NCBI GenBank assembly: GCA_031273365.1
Contig: JAISSA010000078.1
Location: forward strand, 1-23,769
Origin: Synergistaceae bacterium
GTDB lineage: Bacteria; Synergistota; Synergistia; Synergistales; Aminobacteriaceae
Reading direction: 5' to 3'
Length of the DNA stretch: 23,769 nt
The first letter of the stretch is position 1, and each line of letters begins with the position of its first letter. Below the pieces are notes generated by a model. That model was not told where the DNA came from. It searched no databases and was given only the letters and a program-made list of their open reading frames with translations. Below, in pieces: positions 23,354 to 23,769 of this stretch. A program made the translations under genes and the position numbers.

Positions 23354-23769
23354 TCATTCTTTCGGGTACTCGTAAAACCCCTTGCCGGATTTGCGACCCC
23401 ATTCGCCGGCCTCGTACTTCTGCCGGATGATGTCGAACCCCGGGCGTTTGACCCCCGTCTCGTTCAGGATACGCATGGCGGTGTGGTAAGCGAGGTCGAT
23501 GCCCGTCAGGTCCTGCAGCCTGAATGGTCCCATCGGGTAACCCAGGCCGTTTTCGACGGCGATGTCGATGTCCTGAAAGCTGGCGATTCCCTTTTCCAGC
23601 ATGGAAAAGGCCTCGAAGTTGACGGCGCGTAAAATGCGGTTTGCGAGAAAACCGTCTATCTCCTGCCTCACCCATACAGGGCTTTTACCCGTAGAAGCCG
23701 CGAACTCCATGAGAAGCCGAACCGTCTCCTCGCTGGTGTGAGGGCCCTGCACCACCTCCACCAGCTTCA
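23354..23769 (-). CDS. 3-hydroxyacyl-CoA dehydrogenase, C-terminal part (runs off the window)
   Basis: Partial. About 138 C-terminal residues are visible, read from the right edge through KLVEVVQGPHTSEETV to the TGA at 23354. The segment covers the C-terminal dimerisation and substrate domain: VRQEIDGFLANRILRAVNFEAFSMLEKG, GLGYPMGPFRLQDLTGIDLAYH and the final GRKSGKGFYEYP, all diagnostic of the family. The NAD-binding domain must lie beyond position 23769. It would oxidise (S)-3-hydroxyacyl-CoA to 3-ketoacyl-CoA with NAD, feeding a thiolase. It is followed at 137 bases by the enoyl-CoA hydratase gene; that gap has no obvious gene and only a weak AGCG/CGCT stem followed by Ts that might act as a terminator. 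Confidence 0.92.
   Translation of the reverse strand, partial: KLVEVVQGPHTSEETVRLLMEFAASTGKSPVWVRQEIDGFLANRILRAVNFEAFSMLEKGIASFQDIDIAVENGLGYPMGPFRLQDLTGIDLAYHTAMRILNETGVKRPGFDIIRQKYEAGEWGRKSGKGFYEYPKE

Overview
The window is a dense bacterial chromosome segment: 22 protein-coding genes, no RNA genes, no mobile elements, no CRISPR array, and no gene-free stretch over 300 bases. All genes but one (araD) are on the minus strand. Mid-to-high GC, strong AGGAGG-type ribosome binding sites, a TAXI/TRAP transporter, a DASS carrier, an ADP-forming acyl-CoA synthetase, CaiB/BaiF CoA-transferases and an AmmeMemoRadiSam pair suggest an anaerobic, acid- or amino-acid-fermenting bacterium. Synergistota is my best guess. 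That is inference from gene content; no marker gene in the window settles it.

Layout, left to right. (1) 14-1493: amrS and amrA of the AmmeMemoRadiSam system, minus strand, behind a recognisable promoter. (2) 1676-2368: araD, the only plus-strand gene. (3) 2423-3838: a Schlafen/AlbA-type ATP-binding regulator with an 11-bp tandem repeat inside the gene and a ten-base G tract upstream. (4) 3972-21079: a probable 15-gene operon read leftwards, mostly with gaps under 90 bases. In transcription order it encodes: DASS/SLC13 carrier, lactonase-like metallo-beta-lactamase-fold (MBL) hydrolase, MaoC, CaiB, thiolase, CaiB, MaoC, exported MBL hydrolase, TAXI binding protein, TRAP permease, ADP-forming acyl-CoA synthetase, nitroreductase, crotonase, MBL hydrolase, and sodium:solute symporter. 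(5) 21187-22326: a two-domain methyltransferase of unrelated character. (6) 22446-23769: a canonical enoyl-CoA hydratase and the C-terminal part of a 3-hydroxyacyl-CoA dehydrogenase that runs off the right edge.

The operon looks like a catabolic island for one or a few imported organic acids. Three secondary transporters of unrelated classes are each neighboured by a different MBL-fold hydrolase, which could open a lactone or ester before or after uptake. CaiB proteins would put CoA on the acid, MaoC and crotonase proteins would add or remove water (or do related chemistry), thiolase would cleave the chain, and the ADP-forming synthetase would recover ATP from the product thioester. The gene order is mirror-symmetric around the thiolase, although all genes share one strand. 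Both MaoC paralogues lack the usual catalytic aspartate and one crotonase lacks one of its two catalytic glutamates, so the chemistry may not be ordinary hydration. The substrate cannot be read from the sequence.
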